This document shows, in pieces, positions 52,201-61,909 of a DNA stretch of 64,000 nucleotides. The DNA lies in NCBI GenBank assembly GCA_020723805.1, contig DYID01000008.1, forward strand, positions 65,044 to 129,043. The letters are read 5' to 3'. Source of the stretch: Anaerolinea sp. Its GTDB lineage: Bacteria > Chloroflexota > Anaerolineae > Anaerolineales > Villigracilaceae. The notes under the pieces were generated by a model, which saw nothing but the letters and a program-made list of their open reading frames with translations, had not been told where the DNA came from and made no database searches. Each line of letters starts with the position of its first letter. Within the stretch, counting starts at the first letter, position 1. The position numbers were made by a program, and so were the translations under genes.

Positions 52201-53247
52201 GTGAACATCTCCGACTTCGACTACGACCTCCCCGAATCCTCCATCGCCCAGACGCCCGTCGAGCCGCGCGATGCCTCTCGCTTGCTGGTGCTTCATCGTG
52301 ACACTGGCGCGTTGGAGCACCGCATCTTCCGTGACATTGGAGAGTACCTCCGCCCAAACGATCTCCTCGTCCTCAACCAAACCCGCGTCATCCCGGCGCG
52401 GATTTATGCCCGCAAAGAGACCGGCGGACGCGTCGAACTGCTCCTGCTGCGCCGCCGCGACCTGGTCACGTGGGAGGCGCTGGTGGGAGGAAAGGGTTTG
52501 CGTGTAGGCAAGAAAGTATTTGTGGACATCGTGGACGCTGAACCTTCAAGCGAAAACCAGTCAAAAAAGATAGCGGCGGAAATCGTTGAAATCCTCGCAG
52601 GTTCCGAGCGCCTCATCCGCTTCTCTGAGCCCATTGAGCCGTATTTCCCGAAAGTGGGGCATGTGCCGCTCCCGCCCTACATCCACGAGGAACTCAAAGA
52701 CCCCGAACGTTACCAGACCGTCTATGCCCGCGAGCCAGGTTCCGCCGCCGCGCCGACGGCTGGGCTTCACTTCACGCCGCGCCTGCTGGATGAGTTGCAA
52801 GGGAATGGCGTGAAGATTGCCTACGTTACATTACATGTCGGGCTCGACACCTTCGCCCCCGTCACAGAGGAGAATCCCGAAGAACACAAAATCCACACCG
52901 AATGGTGCCATCTGCCACAGGAAACCGCCGACGCCATCAACCAAACCCGTGCCGCCGGCGGACGCGTCATTGCGGTTGGCACAACCTCCGTCCGCACGCT
53001 CGAAACCGCCGCCAATCGCCAGTTACCAATTACCAGTTACTCCGGAACTACATCCCTTTACATCCTCCCCGGTTATCAATTCAAACTCGTTGACGCCATG
53101 ATTACCAATTTCCACTTACCAAAGTCCACCCTGCTCATGCTCGTCAGTGCATTTGCCGGGCGGGAGACCATCCTGCGAACCTACGAAACCGCCGTTCGGG
53201 AGGGATATCGCTTCTACTCCTTTGGCGACGCGATGCTGATTTTGTAA
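52201..53247 (+). CDS. queA: S-adenosylmethionine:tRNA ribosyltransferase-isomerase
   Basis: 348 residues. It adds the ribosyl part of AdoMet to preQ1 in tRNA (queuosine pathway). Conserved parts: FDYDLPESSIAQTP at the N-terminus, YARKETGGRVELLLL, GSAAAPTAGLHFTP, HVGLDTFAPV and YPGYQ-like ILPGYQFKLVDAMITNFHLPKSTL. The variable stretch ANRQLPITSYSG is encoded by CCAGTTACCAATTACCAG, a dispersed-repeat type sequence. The GTG start is leaderless by prediction. The TAA stop lies in the edge of a family H element. Confidence 0.95.
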   Translation: MNISDFDYDLPESSIAQTPVEPRDASRLLVLHRDTGALEHRIFRDIGEYLRPNDLLVLNQTRVIPARIYARKETGGRVELLLLRRRDLVTWEALVGGKGLRVGKKVFVDIVDAEPSSENQSKKIAAEIVEILAGSERLIRFSEPIEPYFPKVGHVPLPPYIHEELKDPERYQTVYAREPGSAAAPTAGLHFTPRLLDELQGNGVKIAYVTLHVGLDTFAPVTEENPEEHKIHTEWCHLPQETADAINQTRAAGGRVIAVGTTSVRTLETAANRQLPITSYSGTTSLYILPGYQFKLVDAMITNFHLPKSTLLMLVSAFAGRETILRTYETAVREGYRFYSFGDAMLIL

Positions 53248-53330
53248 CTCACCTTACGCGTGTAGAGCGACATTAATGTCGCCCTACACTAGCCGGCTTT
53301 TCTACGCCTAAAAGGATTGCGCAACATCCA
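53244..53330. repeat. Dispersed hairpin element, family H, copy 3
   Basis: GTAACTCACCTTACGC at one end, GCGCAACATCC at the other, and GTAGAGCGACATTAATGTCGC inside. Confidence 0.6.
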
Positions 53331-53363
53331 TTCACATCTGCTGGAGTTTCCGTGCTCACAAAC

Positions 53364-53403
53364 AAAAAAGACTTCCGAAGCCTTTGACCTCGGAAGTCTT
53401 TTT
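53364..53403 (-). terminator. Terminator of pnp
   Basis: A 13-14-bp stem (AAAAAGACTTCCGA against TCGGAAGTCTTTTT) immediately after the pnp stop; symmetric, so it could act for both strands. Confidence 0.8.
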
Positions 53404-53408
53404 GTTTC

Positions 53409-55661
53409 CTATCTGCGATCCCGTCCGCCGCCGCGTCGGTCACCGCCGCCTCTGCCGCCGCGATCGCCTCCGCGTCCTCCGCCGCCGGGACGTCCGCCAC
53501 CGCCACCGCCGGGCTTGCGCTGGTCTTTCTCGCGCGCTTCTTCGGCGGTCCAGCCTTCCAGCACCGCCTGCCGCGAGAGACGGATCTTGCCCTGCGGGTC
53601 AATGTCGGTCACCATCACGGTGATTTCATCGCCCAGGTTGACCACGTCTTCCACTTTGTTAACGCGCTCGCTGTCGAGCTGGGAGATGTGAACCAGTCCG
53701 TCCACACCGGGCAGAATCTCGACGAATGCGCCGAACGCTTCGATGCGCACCACCTTGCCGGTGTAGATGTTGCCGATGACGGCGTTCTCGCCCAGCGACT
53801 CGACGCGTTCCTGCGCAATTCTGGCGCCGGCGCTGTCGGTGGAGGCGATGTACACAGTGCCGTCCTCCTGCACGTCAATCTTGGTGCCGGTTTCTTCCTG
53901 CAAGGCGCGGATGTTCTTTCCGCCCGGACCGATGAGCGCACCGATCTTATCCACGGGTATCTTCACCGTGATGATGCGCGGCGCATGATCCTTGAGCTGC
54001 GGGCGCGGCGCGGGAATGACCTCGAGCATCTTCTCCATGATGTGCATGCGCGCCTCGCGTGCCTGTTCGAGCGCCTCTTTCATCATCTGTGTGCTCAAGC
54101 CGCTGATTTTGATGTCCATTTGCAGAGCGGTGATGCCTTTTGCCGTCCCCGCCACTTTGAAGTCCATGTCGCCGAGGTGGTCCTCGGTGCCTTGAATGTC
54201 GGTCAGGATTTTGTAGCGTCCGCTTTCATCGGTGATGAGACCCATCGCCACGCCCGAGACCGGGGCTTTGATCGGCACGCCGGCGTCCATCAGCGCCAGC
54301 GTCGAACCGCAGACCGAGCCCATCGAGGTCGAACCGTTGGAGGACAACGCCTCGGACACGACGCGGATGGCATACGGGAACGACTCTTCGCTCGGAATCA
54401 CCGGCTCGAGCGCCCGCTCTGCCAGCGCTCCATGCCCGACCTCGCGCCGGCTCTGCCCGCGCAGAGGCTTGACCTCGCCCGTGCTGAACGGCGGGAAGTT
54501 GTAGTGGTGCATGTAGCGTTTCGTTTCGATGGGGGAGAGGTTGTCCAGTTCCTGCGCCTCGCCCAGTGTGCCGAGCGTGACGAACGACAGAATCTGCGTT
54601 TCGCCGCGGGTGAACAGACCGGTGCCGTGCGCGCGCGGTGAGACGCCCACCTCGCACCAAATCGGGCGGATTTCGGTCGGTGTGCGCCCGTCGGGGCGTT
54701 TGCCCAGGCTCAGGATGCGCTCGCGGACGACCGCCTGTTCCGCCATTTCGAACGCCTCGCGGAACATGTTGACGGGGATGTAATCTGCCGGGTTGCCGCC
54801 TTCGGGCACGGTGCAGAGTTCGGCTTCTGCCTGCTGTTTGATGGCAGTCATGCCGGTGTAGAACTCGTTTTTGGAGAGCGGTTTTTCGAGCAGCTCGTTC
54901 ATCGGTCCGCTCACGCGCTCGTACACTTTCTTTCTGATTTCTTCGCTGGGCAGGAACAATTCCACCTGGCGTTTCGGCTTGCCCACTTCTGCCGCCATTT
55001 GCAATTGCAGGTCAATCAGCGGCTGAATGGCTTTGTGACCCAGTTCGAGTGCCTGCACCATCACGTCTTCGGGGATTTCATCCGCGCCGCACTCGACCAT
55101 GAGGATGGCGTCTTTGGTGCCGGCAATCCGCAGGTCCAGGTCCGAGGCGTCCATTTGGGCGAAGGTGGGGTTGATGACGAATTCGCCGTTCACCCGTCCC
55201 ACGCGCACCGCGCCGATGGGTCCATTCCAGGGAATGTCCGAAATCATGATGGCGGCGGAAGCGGCGTTGATGGCGAGGATGTCCAGCGGGTTCACGCCAT
55301 CGGACGAATAGGAATAGACGATGACCTGCACTTCGTTGCGCATCCCATCCTGAAACAGCGGGCGGATGGGGCGGTCGGTGAGCCGGGCGGTGAGGATGGC
55401 TTCGGTGGATGCTTTGCCCTCCCGTCGGAAGAACGAACCGGGAATTTTTCCGCCGGCGTAAAGCCTTTCTTCGTATTCCACGCTGAGCGGGAAGAAGTCA
55501 ATGCCTTCGCGCACGTCGCCCATGGTGGCGGCGGCAAAGACGATGGACTCGGCTGTGCCGAAGGTCACCGCGCCGCCTGCCTGACCGGCCAGTTTGCCGG
55601 TTTCAAACGTGAGAGTCTGACCTCCCACAACGGTTGAATATTTTTTTGATTCGGGTTTCAT
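53409..55661 (-). CDS. pnp: Polyribonucleotide nucleotidyltransferase
   Basis: 750 residues. Two RNase PH domains (about 15-230 and 315-545), a KH domain ([19 protein letters not shown]) and an S1 domain ([21 protein letters not shown]), ending in a Gly/Arg/Asp-rich tail of about 35 residues. It degrades RNA 3' to 5' using phosphate. The tail is longer and more RGG-like than in E. coli and may bind RNA. AGGAG precedes ATG 55661. rpsO lies upstream, the usual rpsO-pnp order. Confidence 0.96.
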   Translation of the reverse strand: MKPESKKYSTVVGGQTLTFETGKLAGQAGGAVTFGTAESIVFAAATMGDVREGIDFFPLSVEYEERLYAGGKIPGSFFRREGKASTEAILTARLTDRPIRPLFQDGMRNEVQVIVYSYSSDGVNPLDILAINAASAAIMISDIPWNGPIGAVRVGRVNGEFVINPTFAQMDASDLDLRIAGTKDAILMVECGADEIPEDVMVQALELGHKAIQPLIDLQLQMAAEVGKPKRQVELFLPSEEIRKKVYERVSGPMNELLEKPLSKNEFYTGMTAIKQQAEAELCTVPEGGNPADYIPVNMFREAFEMAEQAVVRERILSLGKRPDGRTPTEIRPIWCEVGVSPRAHGTGLFTRGETQILSFVTLGTLGEAQELDNLSPIETKRYMHHYNFPPFSTGEVKPLRGQSRREVGHGALAERALEPVIPSEESFPYAIRVVSEALSSNGSTSMGSVCGSTLALMDAGVPIKAPVSGVAMGLITDESGRYKILTDIQGTEDHLGDMDFKVAGTAKGITALQMDIKISGLSTQMMKEALEQAREARMHIMEKMLEVIPAPRPQLKDHAPRIITVKIPVDKIGALIGPGGKNIRALQEETGTKIDVQEDGTVYIASTDSAGARIAQERVESLGENAVIGNIYTGKVVRIEAFGAFVEILPGVDGLVHISQLDSERVNKVEDVVNLGDEITVMVTDIDPQGKIRLSRQAVLEGWTAEEAREKDQRKPGGGGGGRPGGGGRGGDRGGRGGGDRRGGGRDRR

Positions 55662-55871
55662 TTTGTCTCCTAAATTGCCTGCACCGACCGCCTGCCGGCA
55701 AACGCGAAACGCGCAAAGCCGGTTGTCCTCTTCGCGTGTTTGCGGGTTCGACGGTGGGTTGTCTTGGTCAATGCAAGCCCTACGATTGGTTTCCGCCTCA
55801 AGTCAGGGACTGAAGAGTGTGAATGACCGGGGTCATTCGCGCTGTTCAATTCCTGACGGCGGATGAAATGC

Positions 55872-55901
55872 GTAGGGGCGGAGTAAAGGCTCCGCCCCTA
55901 C
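55872..55901. repeat. GTAGGGGCGGAG palindrome between rpsO and pnp
   Basis: A 12-bp perfect stem with a 6-nt loop, no T-run. It resembles a widespread intergenic palindrome and may stabilise the rpsO transcript end. The remaining 55662-55871 shows no gene. Confidence 0.6.
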
Positions 55902-55908
55902 AAGAACA

Positions 55909-56181
55909 CTATTTGTGGCGCAGGTTCAAACTTTCGGTCACAGCCAGGTACCGCTTGTAATCCACTTTGCGCAGATACGTCAACATGCGGCGGCGTTGTC
56001 CAACCAGTTTGAGAAGCCCGCGGCGGCAGGACTCGTCTTTTTTGTTGGCGCGCAGGTGATCGGTCAACTGCTGGATGCGCCCCGTCAGGATGGCGATCTG
56101 AACTTCGGGAGAGCCGGTATCGCTGTCATGACGGTGGTACTTCGAGATGAGTTCCGCCTTTACATCTTTCTGTAAGGGCAT
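55909..56181 (-). CDS. rpsO: Ribosomal protein S15
   Basis: 90 residues, the usual length. Signature [22 protein letters not shown] and the C-terminal [18 protein letters not shown]. It binds 16S rRNA early in 30S assembly. AAAGGAAAG precedes ATG 56181; the frame extends to 56262 but the added residues are not part of S15. Confidence 0.97.
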   Translation of the reverse strand: MPLQKDVKAELISKYHRHDSDTGSPEVQIAILTGRIQQLTDHLRANKKDESCRRGLLKLVGQRRRMLTYLRKVDYKRYLAVTESLNLRHK

Positions 56182-56271
56182 GACGTTTGCTTTCCTTTCT
56201 ACAAGATTATGCAGGTCTCCGTGCTTGCAGTCTCTTGAGAAACCGCTTGCAGGACCAGTCACGAGCCGAGA

Positions 56272-57435
56272 TTATACCAGAAATTCACCACCCAACACCG
56301 CCTGGATGATGCCCCTGTAACCTTCCGCCGCCCCTTCGAGCGCCTCCAAACTGAGACGTTCATCCACCACATGAGCATCCGCCTCCGTTCCCGGACCGAA
56401 ACCGATTGTCGGCACCCCAGCCTGCCCCATGCTGTACGCCGCATTCGTACAAAAACGGTACGCCGAAAGTTGAGGGGTCAGCCCTGCGTTGTGCAGTCCC
56501 TTCAACGCCGCCTGGACAAAGGGATGCCCAGCCTCCAACTCCCAGGCGGGGAAGAACTTGCTGCAGGTGAGAGTCGCGCCCGTATAAGCAAGATGTTCTC
56601 CCTGTGCAATAACCACCTTGAAGGGAACATCCTTGAGCGCAGGCAGGGATTGAATAACTCCCAGCACCTCCTCCGCCGTTTCGCCCGGCAGGAGACGGCG
56701 GTCATACGTCACTTTGCAGCGCGAAGGGATGACGGAGTAGCCGGGGTACGGTTCAGAGATGATGTCGGTCAGTGCCAGGATGGCGGGACCCAGCAAAGGA
56801 TGTTCGCCCAGTTGGATTTTTTCCACCGCCTCGATGACCTTCATCATCAAATGCACCGCGTTGACGCCCAGATGCGGGGAGGACGAATGCGACGGCTTGC
56901 CGATGGTTTCGATGTGAATCTCTGCCCGCCCGCGCCCGCCGTGAACGAGGTTCAAGTTGCTCGCTTCGCCGATGACGACGAAATCGGGGCGGACGGCATC
57001 CATCACGGTCTTGAGCGCGCCGCCCTCGTACACCTCCTCCAGCACCGAAGCGGAGACAACGACTCTGCCCGCCAGCCTGCTTCTGTCCACGCTTGCGGCG
57101 GCGTGGATCATGGCGGCAAGCGCGCCTTTCATATCCGCCGCGCCGCGCCCATACAGATAGCCGTCAATAATCTCACCGCCGAACGGCTCCTTCGTCCAGA
57201 CCGAACCGGGGGCGATGCCCACCGTATCGGTATGTGCGTCGAGCAGAATCGTTTTGCCGGGTTTTGCGCCTTCGATGACGCCAACGGCGGAGCCGTTTTC
57301 GTCCACCCAAACCTTATCGAAGCCGAGCGCTTTCATCTCCTCCACGACGATTTGCGTGACCGCCCCCTCCTCGCCCGACAAACTTTGCTGGCGGACGAGC
57401 CTTTGGGCTAATTCAACGAGCGCCTGTTTGTTCAT
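56272..57435 (-). CDS. M20 family metallo-hydrolase resembling YgeY
   Basis: 387 residues. Di-zinc M20 motifs: LLDAHTDTVG, GRGAADMKGALA, EEVYEGGA. Parts of the C-terminal half (SRCKVTYDRRLLPGET, LTCSKFFPAWELEAGHPF, FCTNAAYSMGQAGVPTIGFGPG) are like YgeY, which in other bacteria is grouped with selenium metabolism genes. The substrate is unknown. The gene abuts the ABC-2 permease gene without spacing, so the two are probably co-transcribed. Confidence 0.85.
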   Translation of the reverse strand: MNKQALVELAQRLVRQQSLSGEEGAVTQIVVEEMKALGFDKVWVDENGSAVGVIEGAKPGKTILLDAHTDTVGIAPGSVWTKEPFGGEIIDGYLYGRGAADMKGALAAMIHAAASVDRSRLAGRVVVSASVLEEVYEGGALKTVMDAVRPDFVVIGEASNLNLVHGGRGRAEIHIETIGKPSHSSSPHLGVNAVHLMMKVIEAVEKIQLGEHPLLGPAILALTDIISEPYPGYSVIPSRCKVTYDRRLLPGETAEEVLGVIQSLPALKDVPFKVVIAQGEHLAYTGATLTCSKFFPAWELEAGHPFVQAALKGLHNAGLTPQLSAYRFCTNAAYSMGQAGVPTIGFGPGTEADAHVVDERLSLEALEGAAEGYRGIIQAVLGGEFLV

Positions 57436-58218
57436 TCACACCTCGATTTGGATGGCGCTTCCCGATTCATACCGCTTCAACCCCGACCTGAAAACGGTCA
57501 CCGCCAGCCCAAGCAGAATCGCCGCTCCGAGCAGGAGTTCACCGAGCGTCTGCCAACTTGCGGCGCGGATGTATTCCGCCGGCACGGCGCCCATCAGCGC
57601 CGCGGGGATGACCGTGAAAAGGATGAGTTTGGCGTAGTTATCGAAAAGCGTGATGGGATAGATGCCAAAGGTGACCATGGCGTTGATCATCAGGTTGGTG
57701 AAACTCGAAACGACCCCCGCCCAAAACGCCAGGCTGTTGACCAGGATGAGGAACGCGGCGAACACCACCGCCGCGAGCAGGATGGCAAGGATGAACCGCA
57801 GAAGCCCATCCCAGGTGAACTGCCCCGAAAGCGCATAACTGATGAAACCGTAAGTAAAGTCACCCATGCCGCTGGTGATCATGCGGCTGGCAACCGCATG
57901 GAGCAGGACGGGGCGGGGCAGCGAGAGGTAGTAGTCGAGCCGCCCGTTATTGACGATGTCGCCGAGAACGAAGGCGTTACCAAAGAACAGGGAAACCAGC
58001 CCGAACGCACTGGCAAGCACTCCAAAGGTGACGTACATGTCACTGGCGCCCCAGCCGCGCACATCCTTGAAGCGGTCGAAGAAGATAAGCCAAATAGCAA
58101 AATAGATGAAGTTATTGAGCATCATCCCAACGACCTGCGTCAGGAACGAGACGCGATACTCCATGACGGATTGCAGATTTGCCTGCCAGATGGCGAGAAG
58201 GAATTTGAGATGACGCAT
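57436..58218 (-). CDS. ABC-2 family permease (first of a pair)
   Basis: 260 residues, six hydrophobic segments. ANLQSVMEYRVSFLTQVVG at the N-terminus and NNGRLDYYLSLPRPVLLH are typical of ABC-2 permeases of the kind paired with a second permease (ABC6/DUF990-like). It should form a heterodimer with the product of 58455-59249. No ABC ATPase is adjacent, so it must be encoded elsewhere. Confidence 0.82.
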   Translation of the reverse strand: MRHLKFLLAIWQANLQSVMEYRVSFLTQVVGMMLNNFIYFAIWLIFFDRFKDVRGWGASDMYVTFGVLASAFGLVSLFFGNAFVLGDIVNNGRLDYYLSLPRPVLLHAVASRMITSGMGDFTYGFISYALSGQFTWDGLLRFILAILLAAVVFAAFLILVNSLAFWAGVVSSFTNLMINAMVTFGIYPITLFDNYAKLILFTVIPAALMGAVPAEYIRAASWQTLGELLLGAAILLGLAVTVFRSGLKRYESGSAIQIEV

Positions 58219-58227
58219 AATTTTGTC

Positions 58228-58362
58228 TTAATCACTGATATTACACAGTTTTCTCGTAGCGCGACATTTATGTCGCCCAAAAACGCGAGATGCCCTTGGT
58301 TTGGCTGGAAAATAGGCAAAATTTGCGAGAACCTTCGGGACGTTTCGCGTAATCAGTGAAAT
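58228..58362. repeat. Dispersed hairpin element, family H, copy 4
   Basis: AATCACTGATATTACAC and GCGTAATCAGTGA are inverted ends. The interior has GTAGCGCGACATTTATGTCG as in copy 1, and ACCTTCGGGACGTTT. It separates the two permease genes. Confidence 0.65.
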
Positions 58363-58454
58363 CGGTGGTTAAAGATTGTGAGCCTGCCAATCATTCCGCC
58401 AGAAATGGGAAAGCCGAAATGCTTTGCAGATTTCGCGTCTTCGCGGCGAAAAAA

Positions 58455-59249
58455 TCAACCTCCGTTTACTGTAAGATATGCCACTCCGCGCCGATAGGAC
58501 AGCGTGAGGATCGCACCAAGCACCAGAATCCAAACCGCCTGCATGGAAAGCACGTTGACAAGCAGTTCCACCGAAGGCGCGACGAACAACTTCGACGGTC
58601 CGTAAATCATATAGGCGAACGGCAGGGATTTGGCAATCGCCTGAAGCCAGTTTGGATAAAAATCGAGCGGAATGAGGAACCCGCCGAGGATAAAAACCAG
58701 TTTCTGATAAATCCACATGAACGGCGAGACCTCCTCCACAAGGAATGCCGAGAGTCCAATCAGGCAGGCGATACAGAAGTTCATAATCCATGTGCCAAAC
58801 AGGGCAAGGATGGCGAACCCCCAGCCCAGCGGCGCAGGCGGCGCTCCCGCCAGCCACCAGACCATCAATCCGCCGAAGACAGCGTTCATCACGGCGCGGA
58901 AGACCGTTTCACCCATCGAATTGCTGAACTGATAGAGCAAAAAGTTATAGGGTTTGTTGAGGATGTAGGCGATGGAGCCGTCTTTCACATTCTCGGAAAT
59001 CGTCCGTGCGAGTTGCGGGCGGCTGAGTTCGATGGTCTCTGCCATCATCAGGTACCACATCGTGCCGTGGAGGGTCATGCCGTTGATGGTGTCCGTTCCT
59101 GCGGCAGCGAAGGTGACCTTCCACAACTGGTAGAAGATCCACATGAACGGTACGATCATCAGGCTGCGCCCCACGAGTTCGCCGGGATAGGCAAGCGAGT
59201 TGATGAGTGTGATTTGAAAAATTGCCCAGTATTTACGCAGGGTGTTCAT
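58455..59249 (-). CDS. ABC-2 family permease (second of a pair)
   Basis: 264 residues, about six helices. LGAILTLSYRRGVAYLTVNGG is the family C-terminus. Its start overlaps the P-loop ATPase gene by 4 nt (ATGA), suggesting co-expression with a protein that is not an ABC ATPase. Confidence 0.82.
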   Translation of the reverse strand: MNTLRKYWAIFQITLINSLAYPGELVGRSLMIVPFMWIFYQLWKVTFAAAGTDTINGMTLHGTMWYLMMAETIELSRPQLARTISENVKDGSIAYILNKPYNFLLYQFSNSMGETVFRAVMNAVFGGLMVWWLAGAPPAPLGWGFAILALFGTWIMNFCIACLIGLSAFLVEEVSPFMWIYQKLVFILGGFLIPLDFYPNWLQAIAKSLPFAYMIYGPSKLFVAPSVELLVNVLSMQAVWILVLGAILTLSYRRGVAYLTVNGG

Positions 59250-60796
59250 CGGCTGTTTGAGTCCAATAAGGGTTGATAATCTTCGTGGTCAGGGAAGGGA
59301 TAGACGATCCAGCCGTTCTTCTTTACCTGGAGTTTGGAATAGAACATCGGATGGATGACGCACTCGTCGTCGCTGGTCAGGGTGAGGCGGTCTTGCATCG
59401 CGTATTCGAAATCGGCGCCGACGATCATGCTTGCCTCATCCTTGCTGCGCACCTTGCCGACGATTCCTAATTCCGCCACCACGCGGCGGAAGGCGGCTGT
59501 GGAATATGTCCCCGGCGCCCATGCACTGGAAGTCCGCTTGGCGACTTGATCGAGGTAGTTTCCTTTGAAAATCATCGGCGCATTGGTCAGTGCGGTGATG
59601 ATGTCTGCCACGTGCGGGTAAATCAAATCGTAGGAATTTAGAACTTCGTCTGCCAGATCGTATTCGCACTCGGAGATTATTTGGGGGATGGGCACTTCCT
59701 TGAAATGGGGAAACTTTCCGCTTCGCTCTGCCTGACGGGCAATTTGATTGCAGATGACCACCAGTTGGCGGGGTCTCATTTGGGTGTGGCGCAAAATGTA
59801 GGGGAAACTGCGCTCCCATCCGCCGCGCAGGTTTTGCACCTTTTCGCCAAAGAACGGATTCCAAAGTTTTGCCAGAATGTCGTTGAAATTATCCCAGGCG
59901 GGTTCGTGAAGCGAAAGGCGGTGCCCCCGTTCCTCCATGTAGCGGTAGAAGCGCCACATGATCAGGCGAATCAAATCCTTCGGCTTCCAGCGCAGATAGA
60001 CCGGGTTGCGGATGAATTTGGTGGTGTTGGTGATGATGCTTTCCTTGATGTGGGGAAAAATTTCCGCCGAAACAAACGCCTTGACGTGAACGCCCCGATG
60101 GGCATAAGAGATGTTGAATTCATTGGCGCGCTGGATGAGGGCGGCGGTGACGATCATCATTGCCATGTCTTCGCGGTTATACCGCTCGAACGTGTCAATC
60201 GCCACGATGACCGGCTCCCTGCGCGTGATTTCCAGCACTTTGGCTTTGGCGTTTTCGAAGACGGGTGAAGAGGTGGTGGCAGAAAGGTCGCTGGCGACCC
60301 GTCCGCTTTCATCCACATATTTGTTCAACAAACCGGTCAGAAGGTCATAAACAAAATGGGATGCGGTTCCCTTGCGAACCATCAGGCTGGCGGCTTTGAT
60401 GGCAGGATCCTTTTCGCGAAATTCGTCAAAGATCAGCGACCAGATCAGATAATCCCAAATTTTTCCCACTTCAATAACCGTCAGGTCTGCAGAGAGATAT
60501 GGCTTTTCTGCCATCCCCTGCAGGATGCCGCTGTAGATATTCGGTTCATCCACGTCAATGCTGTGGGCGTTTTTGATGTGTTCTTGAAACCCGAAATATT
60601 TGGTGAGCGATGTCTTGCCCGACCCCCGTCTCCCGACGATCAAATACACATCCTCCTCAAGAGCCTCGGTATTGAAGCGGCTCTGGTTATAGTAGAATTT
60701 CTTGTATTCATCCTGAAGAACCTTGAACTCGTGTTCACAGGATTCTTCCCCGAACGGAAACCGAAAGCCGGTTTGTTGTATAGACGTTGGTTCCAT
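59246..60796 (-). CDS. P-loop ATPase of uncertain family
   Basis: 516 residues. Walker A is VGRRGSGKTSLTKYF near residue 53, and PVIVAIDTFERY may be Walker B. A long C-terminal part follows, with RPRQLVVICNQIAR, reminiscent of STAND/KAP-like NTPases. There is no ABC signature. It may be a conflict or signalling ATPase; its coupling to an ABC-2 permease pair is odd. A minus-strand TATACT at 60826-60831 could be its -10 box. Confidence 0.7.
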   Translation of the reverse strand: MEPTSIQQTGFRFPFGEESCEHEFKVLQDEYKKFYYNQSRFNTEALEEDVYLIVGRRGSGKTSLTKYFGFQEHIKNAHSIDVDEPNIYSGILQGMAEKPYLSADLTVIEVGKIWDYLIWSLIFDEFREKDPAIKAASLMVRKGTASHFVYDLLTGLLNKYVDESGRVASDLSATTSSPVFENAKAKVLEITRREPVIVAIDTFERYNREDMAMMIVTAALIQRANEFNISYAHRGVHVKAFVSAEIFPHIKESIITNTTKFIRNPVYLRWKPKDLIRLIMWRFYRYMEERGHRLSLHEPAWDNFNDILAKLWNPFFGEKVQNLRGGWERSFPYILRHTQMRPRQLVVICNQIARQAERSGKFPHFKEVPIPQIISECEYDLADEVLNSYDLIYPHVADIITALTNAPMIFKGNYLDQVAKRTSSAWAPGTYSTAAFRRVVAELGIVGKVRSKDEASMIVGADFEYAMQDRLTLTSDDECVIHPMFYSKLQVKKNGWIVYPFPDHEDYQPLLDSNSR

Positions 60797-60888
60797 CGCC
60801 GCCTCATGTGATGTGATCTATTGCAAGTATATATGAAAACAGGATGAAATACTACCGGCAAATTGCTGCGCTTTCCTCCGCCGGTGGC

Positions 60889-60896
60889 TGTATAAT
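60889..60896 (+). promoter_or_regulatory. -10 box (TATAAT) of deoC
   Basis: TATAAT at 60891-60896, 27 nt before ATG 60924 with TTGGAG as ribosome-binding site; -35 unclear. Confidence 0.5.
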
Positions 60897-60923
60897 CATG
60901 CCAGAACTTGAATTGGAGTTTCC

Positions 60924-61880
60924 ATGGATTTGAACACCCGTAACCCCGGCACGCCCCTCGACTTGGACTGGGTGATGGGCGCGCACGTCAACAAGAGCGC
61001 GGTGGAGAGGCGCGTTGCCAGCCTGCCCGCTCGCCGCACCGTCAAAAAGGACTGGCAGGCTGCGTGGCTGCTGCGCGCCGTCACCTGCATTGACCTGACC
61101 ACCCTCTCCGGCGACGATACCCCCGGACGAGTCCGCCGCCTGTGCGCCAAAGCCAGACAGCCGATTCGCCCCGATATGCTGGAACGCCTCGGACTTAACG
61201 GAGAGCGGATTCACGTCGCCGCGGTCTGCGTCTACCCGAATCGCGTCCGCGACGCGGTGGAGGCGCTGCAAGGCACAGACATCCCCGTCGCTTCCGTTGC
61301 CACCGGCTTCCCCGCCGGGCAAACCCCGCTCCCGCAGCGCATCGCCGAAATCAAGCAGGCGGTGGAAGCGGGCGCGCGCGAGATTGATGTGGTCATTGCC
61401 CGCAACCATGTGCTGACGGGAAACTGGCGCGCCCTTTACGATGAACTGGTTCAATTCCGCAAAGCCTGCGGCGACGCGCACATGAAGACCATCCTTGCCA
61501 CCGGCGACCTCGGCACGCTCAAGCAGGTCTATCAAGCCAGCCTGGTGGCGATGATGGCTGGCTCGGACTTTATCAAGACCTCGACGGGCAAGGAAACGGT
61601 CAATGCGACGCTGGAGGTGAGTCTCGTGATGGTACGCGCCATCCGCGAGTATCTCGAACGCTTCGGCTACAAGGTCGGGTTCAAGCCTGCAGGCGGAATC
61701 GGTTCCGCAAAGCAGGCGATGAACTGGCAATTCTTGATGAAGGAAGAACTCGGCGACGAGTGGATGATGCCCCACCTCTTCCGCTTCGGCGCCTCCAGCC
61801 TGCTGACGGATTTGGAGCGGCAGTTGTATCACTACCTCACGGGCCGCTACGCCGCGAAACATCACATGCCGATGGGATAG
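60924..61880 (+). CDS. deoC: Deoxyribose-phosphate aldolase
   Basis: 318 residues. It splits 2-deoxyribose 5-phosphate to glyceraldehyde 3-phosphate and acetaldehyde. The Schiff-base Lys is in FIKTSTGKE, and other sites are EIDVVIARNHVL, KTILATGDLG and KPAGGI. It works downstream of purine nucleoside phosphorylase. An aldehyde dehydrogenase, which could oxidise the acetaldehyde, lies at 63380 and was probably next to deoC before the insertion. The last 25 nt are duplicated at 62631-62655. Confidence 0.95.
   Translation: MDLNTRNPGTPLDLDWVMGAHVNKSAVERRVASLPARRTVKKDWQAAWLLRAVTCIDLTTLSGDDTPGRVRRLCAKARQPIRPDMLERLGLNGERIHVAAVCVYPNRVRDAVEALQGTDIPVASVATGFPAGQTPLPQRIAEIKQAVEAGAREIDVVIARNHVLTGNWRALYDELVQFRKACGDAHMKTILATGDLGTLKQVYQASLVAMMAGSDFIKTSTGKETVNATLEVSLVMVRAIREYLERFGYKVGFKPAGGIGSAKQAMNWQFLMKEELGDEWMMPHLFRFGASSLLTDLERQLYHYLTGRYAAKHHMPMG
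61854..61878 (+). repeat. 25-bp direct repeat, copy 1 (inside deoC 3' end)
   Basis: Begins GCGAAACATC and ends GCCGATGGGAT; identical to 62631-62655. The pair brackets the toxin-antitoxin cassette. Confidence 0.9.
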
Positions 61881-61909
61881 TTTTTCAAATCGAAGAAAGT
61901 GAGAAGAGA

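Noticed and set aside
56182-56262. 27-residue N-terminal extension of S15
   Set aside because: S15 family proteins start at the MPLQK-like position and AAAGGAAAG lies just before it.
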